Assembly: GCF_023277745.1 (NCBI RefSeq) | Contig: NZ_CP086322.1 | Location: forward strand, 6,138,001 to 6,202,000 | Reading direction: 5' to 3' | Source: Streptomyces halobius | GTDB lineage: Bacteria > Actinomycetota > Actinomycetes > Streptomycetales > Streptomycetaceae | Length of the DNA: 64,000 nucleotides | In this document: positions 19,348-27,707 of the stretch, in pieces | Layout: each line of letters begins with the position of its first letter | Position numbering within the stretch: position 1 is the first letter of the stretch | The notes under the pieces: generated by a model | Database searches by the model: none | Told to the model about the DNA's origin: nothing | What the model saw: only the letters and a program-made list of their open reading frames with translations | Program-made: the position numbers and the translations under genes

Positions 19348-19854
19348 ATGACCGACCGCGCTGGGGCCCGCTGGGCTCGTGGGCGTACCGCTGTGACGGC
19401 CTTCGTCGTGGTGACGGCGCTGGCGGGCGGCGGGGTGTGGTTCAGCCAGGAGTCGAATCGCGCGTCGGCGGTGGATGTGGCGCCGAAGACCTCGGCGGCG
19501 CAGGGTGTGAAGTCGGCCGGCAAGCCCTCGGGGGGCCTGCCGGGCGTACGGGACTGCGGGTTCGGCACCCCGGAGATCAAGCCGGAGGTGATCACGTTGA
19601 CCTGCGGGGACGCGGGGATGGTGGCGACGGCGATCAGGTGGGACCGGTATGGCTCTCGGGAGGCGGAAGGCAGGGGCGTGGTGCAGGTCGAGCAGACCGC
19701 CGCGGGGGCGGGGACGGGTGCCGTGTTCCCGGCGACGTTCCGGCTCTACGGCGCGAAGGACGTCGACGGTGCGCGGGCCTTCACCGGGCTTGAGGTGACG
19801 TATGAGGGGTCGACGCCGCTCGGGGACACGACGGAGATGTACAACCTCGCGTGA
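19348..19854 (+). CDS. secreted or membrane-anchored hypothetical protein
   Basis: A 168-residue protein with one N-terminal hydrophobic segment (TAVTAFVVVTALAGGGVWF) and no lipobox, so it is a signal anchor or cleaved export signal. The outside part has two cysteines (RDCGFG and LTCGD) that could form a disulfide. GGAGGA lies 7 nt before ATG 19348. Its TGA overlaps the ATG of the downstream histidine kinase gene in TGATG, so the two are translationally coupled and the protein could be an accessory or sensor partner (inference). The family is not recognised. Confidence 0.75.
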   Translation: MTDRAGARWARGRTAVTAFVVVTALAGGGVWFSQESNRASAVDVAPKTSAAQGVKSAGKPSGGLPGVRDCGFGTPEIKPEVITLTCGDAGMVATAIRWDRYGSREAEGRGVVQVEQTAAGAGTGAVFPATFRLYGAKDVDGARAFTGLEVTYEGSTPLGDTTEMYNLA

Positions 19855-21158
19855 TGGGCATTCGAGGCCGGATCGCCCTGGCCATTTCGGGAATGACGGC
19901 GCTGGCCGTGGTGGTGCTCGGGTTCTCCGTGCACCACATCGCCGATGCCGAGCGGGAGCGGTCGGCGCGGGCGTATCAGGACGACCGGCTGAGTTCGGCG
20001 CTGCAGATCTACGAGCGGGACGGGACGCTGGCGCTGGGGGCGCAGCTGAATGACGCGACGCTGCCGGTGCCGTTGCGGGAGGCGGTGTTCCGGGGCCGGT
20101 CGGGGACGTATCTCAGTGGCGGTGAGGATCCGCGGGTGTGGGCGGCGACGGGGGTCGGCGGTGGTGTGGACGGGGGCGCTCCGCAGCGGACGTTGTCGGT
20201 GTCGGCGGCGTTTCCGGATGACGATCCGGCGCGGGTGGCCCTGGACCGGGCGTTGTTGATCGCGGGGTGCGGCACGGTTGTGCTGATGGCGGTGGTGTCG
20301 TGGTTTGTGGCGCAGCGGCTGTCGCGGCGGCTGCGGTTGAGTGCGGCGGCGGCGCGGCGGATCGCGGCGGGTGCGGCGCCGGACGCGGATGCGCTGGCGA
20401 GCCATGGCCGGGACGAGGTGGCCGAGTTGGGCCGGAGTGTGCATCACATGGCGACGTCGCTGGCTGCCCGGGTGGAGGCGGAGCGGGAGTTCACCGCGGA
20501 TGTGGCGCATGAGCTGCGGACGCCGGTCGCGGGGCTGGTGGCGGCGGCGGAGTTGTTGCCGCAGCCGCGTGCGGTGGAGATGGTGCGGGACCGGGCGCAG
20601 GTGATGCGGCGGCTGGTGGAGGACCTGCTGGAGGTGTCGCGGCTGGACGCGGGGGTGGAGCGGGCGGATCTGGATGCCTGTGAGCTGCCGTCGCTGGTGC
20701 GGGGGATCGTGCAGCGGGCGGCGCGTCAGCGGGGGGTGGACGAGGTGCCGGTGATGGTGGAGGGGGAGCCGCGGATCGTGGAGACGGACCGGCGCCGGGT
20801 GGAGCGGGTGCTGGTGAATCTGCTGGCGAACGCGGCGAAGCATGGGATGCCGCCGATAGAGGTGGTGGTGGCGGGTGCCCGGATCGTGGTGCGGGATCAC
20901 GGTCCGGGGTATCCGGCGGAGTTGTGTGCGGAGGGGCCGCGGCGGTTCCGTACGGCGGCGCCGGAGCGGGGGACCGGGCATGGTCTGGGGCTGACGATCG
21001 CGGCGGGGCAGGCGGAGGTGCTGGGGGCGCGGCTGGATTTCGGCGCCGCCGCGGAGGGCGGCGCCGAAGCGGTGCTGGAGTTGCCGGACCGGACGGCGAC
21101 AGCGCCGGGAATCGGTATGCCACTCACCGACAACGGCTCCTGCCCCGGGCCACCCTGA
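19854..21158 (+). CDS. sensor histidine kinase, no adjacent response regulator
   Basis: A 434-residue membrane sensor. TM1 is at about 8-26, followed by an extracytoplasmic domain to about 130, TM2 about 132-152, HAMP to about 205, and a HisKA domain with phospho-acceptor His219 in DVAHELRTPVAG. The ATPase domain has NLLANAAKHG, RDHGPGYP and GHGLGLTIA. The expected response regulator gene is absent on both sides. The 3' end is odd: a 25-bp block encoding VLELPDRT recurs in the same frame 102 bp later, beyond the TGA, as VLQLPDRT. The original C-terminus may therefore have been altered. Confidence 0.9.
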   Translation: MGIRGRIALAISGMTALAVVVLGFSVHHIADAERERSARAYQDDRLSSALQIYERDGTLALGAQLNDATLPVPLREAVFRGRSGTYLSGGEDPRVWAATGVGGGVDGGAPQRTLSVSAAFPDDDPARVALDRALLIAGCGTVVLMAVVSWFVAQRLSRRLRLSAAAARRIAAGAAPDADALASHGRDEVAELGRSVHHMATSLAARVEAEREFTADVAHELRTPVAGLVAAAELLPQPRAVEMVRDRAQVMRRLVEDLLEVSRLDAGVERADLDACELPSLVRGIVQRAARQRGVDEVPVMVEGEPRIVETDRRRVERVLVNLLANAAKHGMPPIEVVVAGARIVVRDHGPGYPAELCAEGPRRFRTAAPERGTGHGLGLTIAAGQAEVLGARLDFGAAAEGGAEAVLELPDRTATAPGIGMPLTDNGSCPGPP

Positions 21159-21292
21159 CGCGGTGCGCCGGCCGTGCTGCAGTTGCCGGACCGGACGGTG
21201 GTGGTGGCGAGGTAGCCCCGGCTGCGTTGCCGCTCGTCGGGCCGCCCCGGTTTCGTGTCCCCGAGGCGGACCTGGTCTCCCCGCGTCGGGCC

Positions 21293-21760
21293 TTACAGCC
21301 CCAGATCCTTGATGATCTTGGCGACATGGCCGGTGGCCTTGACGTTGTAGAGGGCGCGCTCGACCTTGCCTTCCTCGTCGACGATGACGGTGGAGCGGAT
21401 GACGCCGGTGACGGTCTTGCCGTAGAGCTTCTTCTCGCCGAACGCGCCGTATGCCGTGAGGACCTCCTTGCCGGGGTCGCCGAGCAGGGTGACCTTGAGG
21501 TCTTCCTTCTCGCGGAACGTGGCGAGCTTCTCCGGCTTGTCGGGGGAGACGCCGATGACGTCGTAGCCGTGGCCGGCCAGGAAGGCGAGGTTGTCGGTGA
21601 AGTCGCATGCCTGCTTGGTGCAACCCGGGGTCAGGGCGGCCGGGTAGAAGTAGACGATGACCTTGCGGCCCTTGTGGTCGGCCAGCGAGACCTGCTTGCC
21701 GTCGGCGTCGGGGAGGGTGAAGGCCGGGGCGGTGTCGCCGGTCTGCAGTCGCGCGGTCAT
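21293..21760 (-). CDS. bcp: thioredoxin-dependent thiol peroxidase (PrxQ/Bcp)
   Basis: A 155-residue cytosolic peroxiredoxin. The peroxidatic and resolving cysteines are in ALTPGCTKQACDF with the CxxxxC spacing typical of the Bcp/PrxQ class. It reduces hydrogen peroxide and organic hydroperoxides using thioredoxin. AAGGAGAG precedes ATG 21760; longer in-frame starts extend into a region without family similarity. It is convergent with the histidine kinase gene. Confidence 0.94.
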   Translation of the reverse strand: MTARLQTGDTAPAFTLPDADGKQVSLADHKGRKVIVYFYPAALTPGCTKQACDFTDNLAFLAGHGYDVIGVSPDKPEKLATFREKEDLKVTLLGDPGKEVLTAYGAFGEKKLYGKTVTGVIRSTVIVDEEGKVERALYNVKATGHVAKIIKDLGL

Positions 21761-21925
21761 GGCTCTCCTTAGGGTGGGTCCGTACGTCCCCGAGGTTAGC
21801 CAGCCGGGGCGCGCGGTGGGCCCCGGGGCGCCTCGGCGCACGAAACGGGGGTGCTGTGGGGCGCGTGGCGGGGTGAGCTGACAGACTGTCCCTCACGAGT
21901 GACGCGAGATGACGGAGGCAGCGCG

Positions 21926-22246
21926 GTGGCGGAGGCCAGGACCCCGGCGCAGATCGAGGCGGAGATCGCCCGCAGGCGGCAGGATCTCGCCGAGACGCTC
22001 GACGAGATCGGGGTGCGGCTGCACCCGCAGACGATCATCGGCGATGCGAAGGCGAAGGCCGCGGACGCGGTGGACCGTACGGCGGGGCGGGCGTATGTGG
22101 CTGCCAACCGTGCGGTGTCGCAGGTGCGTGGCCGGCTGGTGTCGGACGACGGGACGCCGCGGCTGGAGCGGATCATTCCGGTGGCCGTGGTCGGGGTGGC
22201 CGTGGTGGGGCTGCTGGCGCTGCGCGCCAAGCGGCGCCGTGGATAG
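21926..22246 (+). CDS. DUF3618 domain-containing membrane protein
   Basis: A 106-residue protein starting at GTG 21926, with GGAGG 7 nt upstream. The N-terminal ARTPAQIEAEIARRRQDLAETLDEIG segment (quoted only to mark the family, split by its Ile) is the DUF3618 hallmark. An amphipathic Ala-rich helix and a C-terminal transmembrane helix (IPVAVVGVAVVGLLAL) with a basic tail follow. The family is actinobacterial and of unknown function. Confidence 0.85.
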   Translation: MAEARTPAQIEAEIARRRQDLAETLDEIGVRLHPQTIIGDAKAKAADAVDRTAGRAYVAANRAVSQVRGRLVSDDGTPRLERIIPVAVVGVAVVGLLALRAKRRRG

Positions 22247-22403
22247 GCCGGTCCGACGGGGCGGGGCCGGAGCCGGGGTCGGTGAGGCCCTGGGGTCTGG
22301 GGCGCCGTCGGGTGGCCGGTGAGGTGCCGTGACGGGTGACTTCGTGGTCCCGGTGGTGGCCCGCGGTGCGTAAGAGGTGTCGCCGGGCAGGTACGGTCAT
22401 GCC

Positions 22404-22754
22404 GTGAGCCCGAATAACACCCACGACACCCATGACAAGCTGCCGATCCGGATGCTGCACGACCGTGTGCTGGTCCGGACGGACACCCCCGAAGGCGAGC
22501 GTCGCTCCAGTGGGGGCATCGTCATTCCGGCGACCGCCGCGGTCGGCCGCCGCCTGGCCTGGGCCGAGGTGGTCGCGGTCGGGCAGAACGTGCGGACCGT
22601 CGAGGTGGGCGACCGCGTGCTGTACGACCCGGAGGACCGTGGCGAGGTCGAGGTGCGCGGTGTGGCGTATGTGCTGATGCGGGAGCGCGATCTGCATGCC
22701 GTGGCCGCCGAGCGGCTGGAGGGGGCGGAGGACGCGACGGGGCTGTATCTGTAG
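22404..22754 (+). CDS. GroES-family co-chaperonin-like protein
   Basis: A 116-residue protein with the GroES fold: LPIRMLHDRVLVRTD, SSGGIVIPATA in place of the mobile-loop region, VVAVGQNVRTVEVGDRVLY and VLMRERDLHAV. It is a stand-alone paralogue; no groEL is nearby, and it lacks the usual C-terminal Lys-rich end. GTG 22404 has no clear ribosome site. The last codons and the stop lie inside a 29-bp tandem duplication. Its client or chaperonin partner cannot be inferred. Confidence 0.82.
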   Translation: MSPNNTHDTHDKLPIRMLHDRVLVRTDTPEGERRSSGGIVIPATAAVGRRLAWAEVVAVGQNVRTVEVGDRVLYDPEDRGEVEVRGVAYVLMRERDLHAVAAERLEGAEDATGLYL

Positions 22755-22782
22755 CGGAGGACGCGACGGGGCTGCGTCTGGA
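22725..22782 (+). repeat. 29-bp tandem duplication across the stop codon
   Basis: Units 22725-22753 and 22754-22782 both begin GCGGAGGACGCGACGGGGCT and differ at three positions near the end. The first unit contains the GroES-like gene's last codons. Confidence 0.88.
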
Positions 22783-22808
22783 GCAACATCTGGAGTGAAC
22801 CCCGGATG

Positions 22809-22839
22809 ACGGGCGGTGACCGAGGTCACCGCCCGTTTT
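22809..22839 (+). terminator. Rho-independent terminator after the GroES-like gene
   Basis: 12-bp arms 22809-22820 and 22825-22836 (ACGGGCGGTGAC) with a CGAG loop and TTTT at 22836-22839. Confidence 0.88.
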
Positions 22840-22864
22840 GTCGGCGCTTTGCTAGCCTCGGAGA

Positions 22865-22907
22865 TCCCGACGAGACGCGCCGTACCGGGTAAGGACAAGA
22901 CGACGCA
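22865..22907 (+). ncRNA. guanidine-III riboswitch (ykkC-III class)
   Basis: The stretch carries the conserved ykkC-III elements in order: CCCGACGAG, CGCGCCGTACC, GGGTAAGGACAAGACG and ACGC. The class forms a compact pseudoknot that binds guanidinium. It lies 36 bp upstream of a sugE/gdx-type exporter gene and its 3' strand is close to the ribosome site, consistent with translational ON control. Identification is from recalled consensus, not from a covariance search. Confidence 0.85.
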
Positions 22908-22942
22908 CCCCTGGAGAAGACGTATTCCACGGAGGTGCCGTC

Positions 22943-23263
22943 ATGGCATGGATCCTGCTCGCCGTCGCCGGTCTGCTGGAGGTCGGCTGGTCGATCGGTA
23001 TGAAGTTCACGGATGGCTTCACCCGTTTGTGGCCCAGTGTGTTCACCGGTGCGGGCATCGTCGCCAGCATGCTGCTGCTGTCGTACGCGGCCAGGACCCT
23101 GCCGATCGGTACCGCCTATGGCGTGTGGGTCGGTATCGGGGCGGCCGGTGCGGCGGTGGTCGGGATGCTGGTGCTCGGTGAGCCGGCGACCGCGGCCCGG
23201 ATCTTCTTCATCGTGCTGTTGCTGGTGGCGGTGGTGGGGCTGAAGGCGACGTCGGGGCACTGA
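22943..23263 (+). CDS. sugE: SMR-family guanidinium exporter
   Basis: A 106-residue protein with four transmembrane helices. Glu13 in AGLLEVGWSIGMKFTDGFT is the conserved proton/substrate carboxylate of small multidrug resistance transporters. ARTLPIGTAYGVWVGIGAAG places it in the SugE/Gdx branch that exports guanidinium rather than the EmrE multidrug branch. ACGGAGGTG precedes ATG 22943. The guanidine-III riboswitch just upstream supports the same substrate. Confidence 0.93.
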   Translation: MAWILLAVAGLLEVGWSIGMKFTDGFTRLWPSVFTGAGIVASMLLLSYAARTLPIGTAYGVWVGIGAAGAAVVGMLVLGEPATAARIFFIVLLLVAVVGLKATSGH

Positions 23264-23362
23264 CCTCGGCCCCGGTACCAGCCCTGCCCATCAGCCACCC
23301 GGCCGTCCCGTCAGCCGCCCCGGCCCCGTCAGCCACCCGGCTGCCCCGCCTCGGACGCCCCG

Positions 23363-25666
23363 TCAGTCGTCCTCCTCCCACTCCCGCCACCGCTCCCCTC
23401 GCCCCTGGTACTCGCCCGGTCCCACGGTCGGGAAGTCCTCCGTGGGATAGGGCGGCGGCTCGTCGGTCGGGAAGGTGGGGGTGGGTGGTCCATCGGTCGG
23501 CTCGGTGGGGAAGTCGGTGGGCGGTCCGACGGTGGTGGGCGGCCCGGGGGTGGTCGGCGCGGTTTCGGTGGGCGGGGCCGGGGCGCTGGTGGTCGGCCGG
23601 GGCGAGGCCGACTCGGCGCTCGGGGCCAGCTCCAGGTCGAAGTGGCGGACCGGCTCGCCCGCCAGCGCGGCGGCGGTGTAGTCGGCCCAGATCTCGGCGG
23701 GGAAGCCGCCGCCGTTGATGCGCGGCAGGCCCGCCGCGCCGTACAGCGGCTCCTGGGCGGCGCTCTTCGGGTTCTGGCCCAGTACCGCGACCACGGTGGC
23801 GAGTTCGGGGGTGTAGCCCGCGAACCAGGCGGCCTTGTCCTCCTCCGCGGTGCCGGTCTTGCCCGCCGCGGGCCGGCCGGCGGCCTTGGCCGCGGTGGCG
23901 GTGCCGCCCTCGACGACGCTGCGCAGGATCGAGGTGGTGGTGTCGGCGGCGTCGCGCGAGATGGCGGTGCCTTCGGGGCGCTTGGGCAGTTCGAGGCGCT
24001 GGCCGCGCTTGGAGATCTTGTCGACCAGGGTGTACGGCCGTTGCTGGCCGTGGTTGGCGAAGGTCGCGTAGACCTGCGTCATGTCCAGGACGCTGGGGGT
24101 GGCGGTGCCCAGTGAGATCGCGCCCTGGGAGGTGCCCAGGCTCGGGGTGTCGGCGGGGATGCCCAGGTCGACGGCGGTGTTCTTGACCTGGGCGGGGCCG
24201 ACGTCGATGCCCATCTGGGCGTAGACGGCGTTGACGGATTTGTCGGTGGCCTCGGTGACGGTGATCTGGCCGTAGGAGCGGTCGTCCTCGTTGGCGGGCG
24301 CGAAGCCGGTGGGGGAGCCGTCGCTGATGGTCATCCGCTTGTTGGTGCCGTCGTAGACGGTGTGGGGGGTGATCGGTACGCCGTCCTGGGTGGTGGAGTG
24401 GTTCTGGACGGCGGAGGCGAAGACGATCGGTTTGAAGGTGGAGCCGACCTGGTAGTCGCGGCGGGTGGCGCCGTTGACGTACTGCTTGGCGTAGTCGATG
24501 CCGCCGTAGAGGGCGACGACGCGGCCGGTGGCGGTGTCGATGGAGGCGCCGCCGGCCCGGACGTAGGTGTCGACCTTCCGTTTCTTGCTGAGCTTGTCCA
24601 TCAGCCGGGTGTTGACCGCGTCGACGAGGGCGTTCTGGCGCTTCTTGCCGATGGTGGTGGTGATGCGGTAGCCGCCGGCCCGCAGGGTGTCCTCGTCGAG
24701 GATCTTGTTGGTGGTCAGATAGTCCTTGACCGCTTCGACGAGATAGCCGCGCTGGCCGGTGAGGCCGGCGGCCGCCTTGGCCGGTCCCGGTGCGGGGAAC
24801 TCCATGGCGGAGCGCTTGGCCCGGGTGAGCCACTTCTTCGTCACCATGCCGTCCAGGACGTAGTTCCAACGCGCCAGCGCCCGCGGCTTGTTCTCGGGGT
24901 GGGCGGCGATGTCGTACGCGCTGGGAGCGTTGAGGAGGGTGGCGAGATAGGCGCCCTCGGCGGTGGTCAGATCCTCGCAGCTCTTGCCGTAGTACGCCTG
25001 GGCGGCGGCCTGGATGCCGTACGCGTTGCGGCCGTAGTAGCTGGAGTTGAGGTAGCCCTCCAGGATGTCGTTCTTGCTCACCTCGCGGTCCAGCTTGATC
25101 GCGATGAAGAACTCCTTGGCCTTGCGGGTGAGGGTCTGCTCCTGGCCCAGGTAGTAGTTCTTGACGTACTGCTGGGTGATGGTCGATCCGGACTGCTTGC
25201 CCTTGCCGGTGACGGTGTTCCAGGCGGCCCGGATCATCGCGGCAGGATCGACCGCGGACTCGGTGTAGAAGTCGCGGTCCTCGGCGGCCAGTACGGACTC
25301 CTGGACGGACTTGGGGATCTGGCTGAGGGTCACGTTCTCCCGGTTGACGTCGCCGTCGCGGGCCAGCTCCGACCCGTCGGAGTAGAGATAGACATTGCTC
25401 TGCGCCTTGGCCGCGACGTTGGCCGGCGGAATCTCGACCAGCAGATATCCGGCGATCATGCCGCCGACGATCAGCAGCAGGATGCCCAGCACCGTGCCGA
25501 GCACCACCCGCCAGGTGGGCACGAGCCGGCGCCAGCCGGTGCGCGGGGGCCGCGGCTTTCGGGGTTTCCCGCCGCCGTTCCCGCCCGCCGTCGACGCGTC
25601 GGGACGCGGCCCCCACTGCGGGGGGCCGGTGTGCTCCGGGCCGTTGTGCCGCGGATCCTCGCTCAT
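23363..25666 (-). CDS. class A penicillin-binding protein (transglycosylase/transpeptidase)
   Basis: A 767-residue bifunctional peptidoglycan synthase. It has a basic cytosolic N-terminus of about 45 residues and one membrane anchor (VVLGTVLGILLLIVGG). The GT51 domain has catalytic Glu in AAEDRDFYTE and STITQQYVKNYYLG. The transpeptidase domain has Ser in GSTFKP, SVN and KTGTAEEDKAAWFAGYTP. The last about 110 residues are a Pro/Thr-rich tail ending in acidic WREWEEDD. ATG 25666 is preceded by GAGGAG. It builds and cross-links cell wall outside the membrane. Confidence 0.94.
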   Translation of the reverse strand: MSEDPRHNGPEHTGPPQWGPRPDASTAGGNGGGKPRKPRPPRTGWRRLVPTWRVVLGTVLGILLLIVGGMIAGYLLVEIPPANVAAKAQSNVYLYSDGSELARDGDVNRENVTLSQIPKSVQESVLAAEDRDFYTESAVDPAAMIRAAWNTVTGKGKQSGSTITQQYVKNYYLGQEQTLTRKAKEFFIAIKLDREVSKNDILEGYLNSSYYGRNAYGIQAAAQAYYGKSCEDLTTAEGAYLATLLNAPSAYDIAAHPENKPRALARWNYVLDGMVTKKWLTRAKRSAMEFPAPGPAKAAAGLTGQRGYLVEAVKDYLTTNKILDEDTLRAGGYRITTTIGKKRQNALVDAVNTRLMDKLSKKRKVDTYVRAGGASIDTATGRVVALYGGIDYAKQYVNGATRRDYQVGSTFKPIVFASAVQNHSTTQDGVPITPHTVYDGTNKRMTISDGSPTGFAPANEDDRSYGQITVTEATDKSVNAVYAQMGIDVGPAQVKNTAVDLGIPADTPSLGTSQGAISLGTATPSVLDMTQVYATFANHGQQRPYTLVDKISKRGQRLELPKRPEGTAISRDAADTTTSILRSVVEGGTATAAKAAGRPAAGKTGTAEEDKAAWFAGYTPELATVVAVLGQNPKSAAQEPLYGAAGLPRINGGGFPAEIWADYTAAALAGEPVRHFDLELAPSAESASPRPTTSAPAPPTETAPTTPGPPTTVGPPTDFPTEPTDGPPTPTFPTDEPPPYPTEDFPTVGPGEYQGRGERWREWEEDD

Positions 25667-25995
25667 GTCTGTATGGACTCCTCGGCCGCCGCCGATGGTT
25701 GTGCCGCCGGTGGTGGTGTCGCGGCGGACCGGTGTCATATCGGGAGGTCCCCTGAACGGAACACCCTGAACGGAAACTGTCGTCCAGTCAGAAACTGTCG
25801 CATCATACGGCCCGGTCAAGAAGGGTGCGCGCACCTGTGACCGCCCCGTGACCGGCCGAATGGCGCCCAGGACTCACCCGGAACGGTGAGAAAACCCGTG
25901 GTGCGGTCCACGCCCACGCGGCTAGGCTCCGGTGCTTTGCCGTCCCACGGCGGCGATCCACGAGGTGCTACGACGGCGGCTGGAGGGGCGCGGAC
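25667..25995. other. 329-bp divergent promoter region (PBP / ABC exporter)
   Basis: No gene is supported. Two pairs of direct repeats stand out: CCTGAACGGAA at 25751-25761 and 25765-25775, and GAAACTGTCG at 25773-25782 and 25791-25800. They may be regulator sites for the PBP promoter. GGAGGGG at about 25983 serves the ABC permease. Confidence 0.5.
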
Positions 25996-26790
25996 GTGCT
26001 GTACGCGGCAGTGGCGGCCGGCAGCTTCCGGCGGTACGCGACGTATCGGACGGCCACCGTGGCGGGCGTCTTCACCAACACCGTCTTCGGCTTCATCCTC
26101 GCCTACACCTATATCGCCCTCTGGGACGAGCGGCCGCGTCTGGGCGGCTACGACCAGGCGCAGGCGGTGACGTATGTGTGGACCGGGCAGGCGCTGCTGG
26201 CGGCCGTGGCGCTGATGGTCGGCGGGGTGGACGAGCTGCAGGAGCGGATCCGGTCCGGTGACATTGCCGTGGACCTCTACCGGCCGGCCGACCTCCAGCT
26301 GTGGTGGCTGTCCGCGGATCTGGGCCGGGCGGCGCTGCAGCTGATCGGGCGCGGGGTGGTGCCGATGGCGGCGGGTGCCCTGTTCTTCCCACTGGCGCTC
26401 CCGTCGTCCACATTGACCTGGGGCTGCTTCCTCCTCTCCACGGCACTGGCGGTGGTGGTCAGCTTCGCGCTGCGCTATCTCGTCGCGCTGGCCTGCTTCT
26501 GGCTGCTCGACGGCGCGGGGCTGGCCCTGGTCAGCGGGCTGGCCTGCATGTTCTTCTCGGGGATGGTGCTGCCGCTGCGGGTGTTTCCCGGCGGCTTCGG
26601 GGAGCTGGCCCAGCTGCTGCCGTGGGCGGCGATGCTTCAGGTGCCCGCCGATGTGCTGCTCGGCGCGCGAACCGGCGGCTCGCTGCTGCGGGGGCTGGCG
26701 TTCCAGGCGGTGTGGGGTGTGGCGCTGCTGGCGCTGGGCCGGGTGGTGCAGTCGGCCGCCACGCGCAAGGTGGTGGTCCACGGTGGCTAG
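25996..26790 (+). CDS. ABC-2 type exporter permease, first subunit
   Basis: A 264-residue membrane protein with six predicted helices, e.g. TVAGVFTNTVFGFILAYTYI and CFLLSTALAVVVSFALRYLV. The conserved SGDIAVDLYRPADL loop matches the DUF990/ABC-2 family of paired permeases. GTG 25996 follows GGAGGGG. It overlaps the second permease start by 8 bp. With the second permease and the ATPase it forms a complete exporter. The substrate is unknown; relatives are annotated as viologen or daunorubicin-type exporters. Confidence 0.88.
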   Translation: MLYAAVAAGSFRRYATYRTATVAGVFTNTVFGFILAYTYIALWDERPRLGGYDQAQAVTYVWTGQALLAAVALMVGGVDELQERIRSGDIAVDLYRPADLQLWWLSADLGRAALQLIGRGVVPMAAGALFFPLALPSSTLTWGCFLLSTALAVVVSFALRYLVALACFWLLDGAGLALVSGLACMFFSGMVLPLRVFPGGFGELAQLLPWAAMLQVPADVLLGARTGGSLLRGLAFQAVWGVALLALGRVVQSAATRKVVVHGG

Positions 26791-27697
26791 GGCCTTTCCG
26801 ATGGGGCAGGGGCGGAGAGGCCCTCGGCGCGGGGCAGGCGGTCAGGGGCGGAAAGGCCCTGGGCGCGGAGCGGGCGGCGGTCGGTTGAGGACGGTCGCGC
26901 AGGGTGTGCGCGCGTACGGGCTGATCGTACGGATGTGGGTGCGCTCCACGCTGGCGTACCGGACGTCGTTCGTGATGATGACGGTCGGCAACTTCGCGGC
27001 CAGCGCACTGGATTTCGTCGCGATCATGCTGATGTTCTCGCAGATCGACGCCCTGGGCGGATTCTCGCTGCCCGAAGTCGCCTTCCTCTACGGCACGTCC
27101 AGCGTCTCCCTGGGCCTGGCGGACCTGCTGTTCGGCAGCATGGACCGGCTCGGCCGCCGGGTCCGCGACGGCACCCTCGACACCCTGCTGCTGCGCCCCG
27201 CACCGGTCTTCGCGCAGGTCGCCGCGGACCGCTTCGCGCTGCGCCGGCTGGGCCGGATCACCCAGGGCCTGCTGGTCCTCGGCTGGTCGGTGTCCCGGCT
27301 GGACGTGGACTGGACGGCGGGCCGGATGCTGATGGTGCCGCTGATGACGGTGTGCGGCGCGGCCATCTTCGCGGCGGTGTTCACCGCGGGCGCCGCCTTC
27401 CAGTTCTGGGCCCAGGACGCGGCCGAGGTGCAGAACTCCTTCACGTACGGCGGCAACACCATGCTCCAGTACCCGCCGACGGTGTTCGCCCAGGACCTGG
27501 TGCGCGGGGTCACCTTCCTCATCCCGCTGGCCTTTGTGAACTGGCTGCCCGCGCTGCGCCTGCTGGGCCGTCCGGACCCGCTGGGGCTGCCGGGCTGGGT
27601 GGACTTCGTGGGGCCCGCGGTGGCCGCGCTGATGTGCGCGGGCGCGGGACTGGCGTGGCGGTACGGCCTGCGGGCGTACCGCAGTACGGGGAGCTGA
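26783..27697 (+). CDS. ABC-2 type exporter permease, second subunit
   Basis: A 304-residue permease if read from GTG 26783, which overlaps the previous stop and has AAGGTGGTGG 6 nt upstream. The family part begins at about QGVRAYGLIVRMWVRSTLAYR. The 35 codons before it are a Gly/Arg-rich low-complexity stretch made by a 36-bp tandem repeat, so the real start could be ATG 26801 or a codon near 26885. The body has about six membrane helices with the RVRDGTLDTLLLRPAP loop that mirrors the first subunit. It is 10 bp from the ATPase gene. Confidence 0.86.
   Translation: MARAFPMGQGRRGPRRGAGGQGRKGPGRGAGGGRLRTVAQGVRAYGLIVRMWVRSTLAYRTSFVMMTVGNFAASALDFVAIMLMFSQIDALGGFSLPEVAFLYGTSSVSLGLADLLFGSMDRLGRRVRDGTLDTLLLRPAPVFAQVAADRFALRRLGRITQGLLVLGWSVSRLDVDWTAGRMLMVPLMTVCGAAIFAAVFTAGAAFQFWAQDAAEVQNSFTYGGNTMLQYPPTVFAQDLVRGVTFLIPLAFVNWLPALRLLGRPDPLGLPGWVDFVGPAVAALMCAGAGLAWRYGLRAYRSTGS
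26807..26878 (+). repeat. 36-bp tandem duplication inside the permease N-terminus
   Basis: Units 26807-26842 and 26843-26878 share CAGGGGCGGA-AGGCCCT-GGCGCGG with six or so changes. It encodes two Gly/Arg-rich blocks (GRRGPRRGAGG and GRKGPGRGAGG). Confidence 0.85.
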
Positions 27698-27707
27698 GGA
27701 GAGGCAG

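Noticed and set aside
25741..25830. A sigma-E type promoter for the PBP gene
   Set aside because: GGAAC-like boxes occur only on the wrong strand or with wrong spacing; repeats there are real but no promoter could be assigned.
26807..26878. Possible insertion sequence end in the ABC operon
   Set aside because: Only a 36-bp in-frame duplication is present; there is no transposase, inverted terminal repeat or target duplication.
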